NCBI RefSeq assembly: GCF_014647475.1
Contig: NZ_BMPG01000002.1
Span: forward strand, 496,001-560,000
Reading direction: 5' to 3'
Source of the DNA: Halocalculus aciditolerans
Lineage (GTDB): Archaea; Halobacteriota; Halobacteria; Halobacteriales; Halobacteriaceae
Length of the DNA stretch: 64,000 bases
Shown here: piece after piece, positions 60,861 to 64,000 of the stretch
Position numbering within the stretch: the first letter of the stretch is position 1
Layout: every line of letters starts with the position of its first letter
Program-made: the position numbers and the translations under genes
The notes under the pieces: generated by a model
What the model was told of the DNA's origin: nothing
What the model saw: the letters and a program-made list of their open reading frames with translations, nothing else
The model's database searches: none

Positions 60861-61898
60861 TTACGGCGTGATGACCGCACGGCCTTCGATTTCGTTGTGT
60901 TCGAGTTTCTCCGCGACGTCGTTGATGTCCGCGAGGTCGTACTGGCTGGTGGTGAGGTGCATCTGGCCTCCCTCGACGAGCGCGACGAGCTCTTGGAGTT
61001 CGGTGTAGGTGCCGACGAGGTTGCCGCGGTAGCTGAACTCGCCGTCCACGAGGTCCTGACTGGGGCGGTGGACGTGGCCGCCGTAGCCGACGATGTGGTG
61101 GTCGCCGCCCGGTGAGACGATGTCGGGTGCCAGGTCGGTGGTGGCGTCGGCACCGACGAAGTCGAGGACCTGGGTGGCACCCGAACCGTCGGTGATCGCG
61201 TCGACGGCTTCGGCGACGTCCTCCTCGCTGGAGTTCACGGTGTGGGCCGCGCCGAGGTCGTCGGCGAGCGAGAGGGCGTCGTCCTTGATGTCGACGGCGA
61301 TAGTTCGGGCGGCGCTCATCGCGTCGACGGCCTGCAGGCCGATGTGGCCGAGGCCACCGATGCCGACGAGGACGCAGTAGTCGCCGGGGACGAGGTCGTC
61401 GACGGCCTTCTTCGCGGCGTGGTAGGCGGTGATACCGGCGTCGGCGTGCGGCGCGATGTCGACGGGGTCGACGTCGTCGAGGACGATTGCGGAGCGTTCG
61501 GAGGTGAGGAGGTACTCGGCGAACCCGCCGTCGTGGGTGAGTCCGGAGAACGCGCTGTTCTCGCAGTACATGTCCTCGCCCTGCCGGCAGGCGCGACACT
61601 TCCCGCACGTCCGCACGGGGTGACAGATGACGGCGTCCCCCTCCTCGACGGTCGTGACCTCGTCGCCGACTTCGACGACGGTGCCGGCGTTCTCGTGGCC
61701 GAGCGTCATCGGGAGGGTCTGCGGGGCGTACGGCTCCCACATCCCCTCGATGATGTGGTTGTCTGTCTGACACCATCCCGCGCCCTCGACTTCGACGATA
61801 ATCTGGTCAGACGTCTCGATAGTCGGACGGGGGACGTCCTCGACGGTGAGGGCGTCGCTCATGTCGTCGGTGTACTCGTGGAGTCGTGCGGCACGCAT
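60861..61898 (-). CDS. adh: Zinc-dependent alcohol dehydrogenase (MDR family)
   Basis: 345 residues. GAGWCQTDNHIIEG has the catalytic zinc Cys, LGHENAGTVVEVGDE the His and Glu, and CGKCRACRQGEDMYC the four structural zinc ligands. VLVGIGGLGHIGLQAVDAMS is the NAD(P)-binding glycine motif. It is divergent from the amidohydrolase gene and about 150 bp from it. In bacterial propane-monooxygenase operons an MDR alcohol dehydrogenase oxidises the 2-propanol product; see the findings. Confidence 0.92.
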   Translation of the reverse strand: MRAARLHEYTDDMSDALTVEDVPRPTIETSDQIIVEVEGAGWCQTDNHIIEGMWEPYAPQTLPMTLGHENAGTVVEVGDEVTTVEEGDAVICHPVRTCGKCRACRQGEDMYCENSAFSGLTHDGGFAEYLLTSERSAIVLDDVDPVDIAPHADAGITAYHAAKKAVDDLVPGDYCVLVGIGGLGHIGLQAVDAMSAARTIAVDIKDDALSLADDLGAAHTVNSSEEDVAEAVDAITDGSGATQVLDFVGADATTDLAPDIVSPGGDHHIVGYGGHVHRPSQDLVDGEFSYRGNLVGTYTELQELVALVEGGQMHLTTSQYDLADINDVAEKLEHNEIEGRAVITP

Positions 61899-62045
61899 AC
61901 GAGAACCCTCTCGGACACCCCGGCTAAGGCTACCTCTTCCGGAAGGTGTTAACGGATGCCAAAAGGATATGTGTTTATAATTGACTATCGGCACAGATTA
62001 CACAGACAATAATAATTAACATCCACCGTGCGGATTGTTACCAGT

Positions 62046-63095
62046 ATGTACCGCCATCAGGGCGAGGACATCTTCGTCGTCGACGAGCACCTGCACGCCT
62101 GGGACGCTACGGAGGAGAACATCATCCACGACGGCGGCGAACAGTTCATTCGGTGTTTCTACGACTACCACACCGGGTTCACGCCCGAGGACCGACAGTG
62201 GACGCTCGACGAGTTCCGCACCTACACCGACGACCGACTCCTCGAAGACGTCTTCGGCCCCGGCAGCGTCGACATGGGCATCTTCCAGCCGACGTACCTC
62301 AAGGAGTTCTACGAGAACGGCTTCAACACCATCGACGACTGCGGCGCGCTCGCCGACGAGTACAGCGAGCGCCTCATCACGAACGGCCGATTCGACCCGC
62401 GCGAGGGCGAAGAAGGCCTCCGGGAGCTCGAACGGCAGAAGCGTGAGTACGATATCGACGGCGTCAAAGTGTACACTGCTGAGTGGCGGGGAGACTCGAA
62501 GGGCTGGCGGCTCGACTCCGACGACGCCTTCGAGTTCCTCCAGAAGTGCGCCGACCTCGGCATCAAGAACGTCCATCCGCACAAAGGCCCGACCATCCGC
62601 CCGCTCAACCGCGACGCCTTCGACGTCGCCGACGTCGACGACGCCGCCAGCAGCTTCCCCGAACTCAACTTCGTCGTCGAACACGTCGGTCTCCCCCAAC
62701 TCGACGACTTCTGTTGGATCGCCACCCAGGAACCCAACGTGTACGGCGGGCTCGCCGTCGCCGCCCCAATGGCGCGCGACCGCCCCCAGAAGTTCCGAGA
62801 GATCCTCGGCGAACTCCTCTACTGGCTCGGCGAGGACCGCGTCCTCTTCGGCAGCGACTACGCGATCTGGGAGCCCGACTGGGTCATCGAGGCCGTCCTC
62901 AACACCGAGTTCACGGAGGAGGAGAAGGCAGAGTACGGCGTCGAGTTCGACATGGAGACGAAGAAGAAAGTCATGGGGGAGAACGCCGCCGACCTCTACG
63001 ACATCGACATCGAGGCGAAGAAAGAGGCGCTCGCGGGCGACTCTATTTCCGAGCGCTTCGACACCGGCGACCAGTACGCGGGGGCCGCCGACTGA
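62046..63095 (+). CDS. Amidohydrolase 2 family protein (TIM barrel)
   Basis: 349 residues from ATG 62046, about 30 nt after an AATAATTAAC box; a GTG at 62028 is too close to that box. VDEHLHAWDA carries the HxH metal motif; NVHPHKGP, FVVEHVGLP and FGSDYAIWEPDW contain the later His and Asp. This branch resembles the uncharacterised amidohydrolase found in propane-monooxygenase clusters. It is one base from the DUF59 gene and cotranscribed with it. The reaction is unknown. Confidence 0.88.
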   Translation: MYRHQGEDIFVVDEHLHAWDATEENIIHDGGEQFIRCFYDYHTGFTPEDRQWTLDEFRTYTDDRLLEDVFGPGSVDMGIFQPTYLKEFYENGFNTIDDCGALADEYSERLITNGRFDPREGEEGLRELERQKREYDIDGVKVYTAEWRGDSKGWRLDSDDAFEFLQKCADLGIKNVHPHKGPTIRPLNRDAFDVADVDDAASSFPELNFVVEHVGLPQLDDFCWIATQEPNVYGGLAVAAPMARDRPQKFREILGELLYWLGEDRVLFGSDYAIWEPDWVIEAVLNTEFTEEEKAEYGVEFDMETKKKVMGENAADLYDIDIEAKKEALAGDSISERFDTGDQYAGAAD

Positions 63096-63096
63096 G

Positions 63097-63837
63097 ATGA
63101 GTACCCAGACGCCCGACGCGGCGGCCGTCCGCGAGGCCGTGCGTAGCGTCACCGACCCCGAGCTCGACCGGTCCATCGTCGAACTCGACTACCTCGCGGA
63201 GGTCGCCGTCGACGACGGAGACGTAACGCTCGCGCTCGTCCTCCCGACCGCGTGGTGTTCACCCGCGTTCGCGTGGATGATGGCGACCGACGCCCGGGAC
63301 GCTCTCCGCGACCACCCCGCGACCGACGCGGTCCGGATCGAGCTCCGCGACCACATGCACGCCGAGGAAGTCACCACCGGCGTGAACGAGGGGCTGTCGT
63401 TCGCGGAGGCGTTCGACACCGCCGACGGCGACGTGGCCGGGACGCGGGCGGAACTCGACCGCAAAGCCCGACTCGCGCGTCAACGCGACGCCGTCGACGC
63501 GCTCCGGGACGCCGGCCTGAGCGACGCCCAGGTCGCGGCTCTGAAGCGCGACGACCTCACCCTGGAGGACGGCCGCGCGACCGTGGCTCTCGACGGGTTC
63601 TACGTCACGCTCGACGCCGACCCGCTCGAACGCTACCTCGAGAAGGCGACCGCCGTCGGCGTCGGTGTCGAACCGGGAGACCGCGTGTTCGCCGACCGCG
63701 ACGGCGACTCGCTCACTCCCGAAGGGGTCGAAGAGGCCCAAAAGGCGGCGCGGCTCGCCCGCACGAACATGGGCGGCCAGGGCGGCGTCTGCGAGAGTCT
63801 TCACGCCGCGCGAAACCCGGAGCTCGCGGGAGACTAA
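63097..63837 (+). CDS. DUF59/MIP18 family iron-sulfur assembly-like protein
   Basis: 246 residues. Residues 5-100 are a MIP18/PaaD-like DUF59 domain (SVTDPELDRSIVELDYLAEV, then LPTAWCSPAFAWMMATDA). The remainder is an extension with a helical region and a GGQGGVCESLHAARNP end. Such proteins aid maturation of iron-containing oxygenases or insert Fe-S clusters. It begins one base after the amidohydrolase stop. A T5 run at 63848-63852 may terminate the transcript. Confidence 0.85.
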   Translation: MSTQTPDAAAVREAVRSVTDPELDRSIVELDYLAEVAVDDGDVTLALVLPTAWCSPAFAWMMATDARDALRDHPATDAVRIELRDHMHAEEVTTGVNEGLSFAEAFDTADGDVAGTRAELDRKARLARQRDAVDALRDAGLSDAQVAALKRDDLTLEDGRATVALDGFYVTLDADPLERYLEKATAVGVGVEPGDRVFADRDGDSLTPEGVEEAQKAARLARTNMGGQGGVCESLHAARNPELAGD

Positions 63838-64000
63838 CCGAAGACGTATTTTTCGCTCGCCCGTCTCCGTCTAATCGTGACGGCCCGCCCACCGCCATCC
63901 ACGAGACCGACTCCGGCCGCGCGGCAGAGCACGATGCCGGGGGTAGTGACGCGGAACGACTCCAGGTCGGCCGAACCGGCCGGTAGCGCCAGGTTTGCGC
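63838..64000. other. Right-edge region, no assignable gene
   Basis: After the T5 run a box GTATTTTTC and a GTG at 63876 open a plus-strand frame that runs off the window (VTARPPPSTRPTPAA...). Its Pro/Arg-rich look is atypical. Another frame has a better amino-acid mix (TAIHETDSGRAAEHDAGGSD) but stops at 63986. I cannot tell whether a gene starts here. Confidence 0.3.

Overview
The window is chromosomal DNA of a halophilic archaeon (class Halobacteria). GC is very high and the proteins are acidic. Many genes look leaderless: a TTTA- or TTAT-like box lies 25-30 nt upstream of an ATG or GTG start. Hallmark genes include halocyanin, a geranylgeranyl reductase, Form III RuBisCO, three secreted proteins with PGF-CTERM-like tails, an Asp/Glu-rich Glu/Leu dehydrogenase and DICT and KaiC-like haloarchaeal families. 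I cannot assign a genus from sequence alone.

Layout. 1-6.4 kb: a luciferase-like oxidoreductase, a membrane protein, a diaminobutyrate aminotransferase/decarboxylase pair (1,3-diaminopropane), then a small membrane protein and a PGF-CTERM protein. 6.4-11.3 kb: a DUF2797 protein and a four-gene Yip1/CARDB-like/MacB-type ABC operon. 11.3-19.1 kb: ordinary housekeeping and accessory enzymes (AhpD-like, S9 peptidase, SRAP, aspartoacylase-like, Form III RuBisCO, regulator, VOC protein). 19.2-22.9 kb: an ABC-2 exporter operon whose first permease is fused to a PrsW-like intramembrane protease domain. 22.9-29.1 kb: aldo/keto reductase, a probable HTH/TumE-like toxin-antitoxin pair, lipoprotein, EamA protein, KaiC-like ATPase, K+ channel with TrkA domains, DUF4149-like protein.

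29.1-33.3 kb is a copper island: a truncated HMA relic, CopA, a CopZ-like chaperone, an AsnC-TRASH regulator and an HMA protein with an acidic tail. 33.4-36.1 kb holds PadR, MarR-like and HxlR regulators beside an iron-sulfur (6-4)-type photolyase. 36.1-37.2 kb is decayed DNA: a frameshifted membrane gene runs tail-to-tail into a fragment of quinol nitric oxide reductase, next to an intact halocyanin. 37.7-46.2 kb: UDG-like protein, acyl-CoA synthetase, MBL hydrolase, redoxin, M20 hydrolase, membrane protein, MscS channel, O-methyltransferase. 46.3-48.2 kb: tandem PGF-CTERM paralogues sharing a 75-bp identical block. 48.2-53.2 kb: ornithine cyclodeaminase family, peroxiredoxin, geranylgeranyl reductase, small membrane protein, glutamate dehydrogenase. 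53.2-54.2 kb has no convincing gene.

54.2-59.0 kb: a DICT protein and a CARDB-like protein plus RND/MMPL exporter operon with a TetR-type operator. 59.1-64 kb: a Rieske protein with a large C-terminal helical domain, then a divergent alcohol dehydrogenase / amidohydrolase / DUF59 group that resembles the accessory genes of bacterial propane monooxygenase operons. The most interesting items are the ABC-PrsW fusion, the toxin-antitoxin-like pair, the two gene relics, and this last trio.
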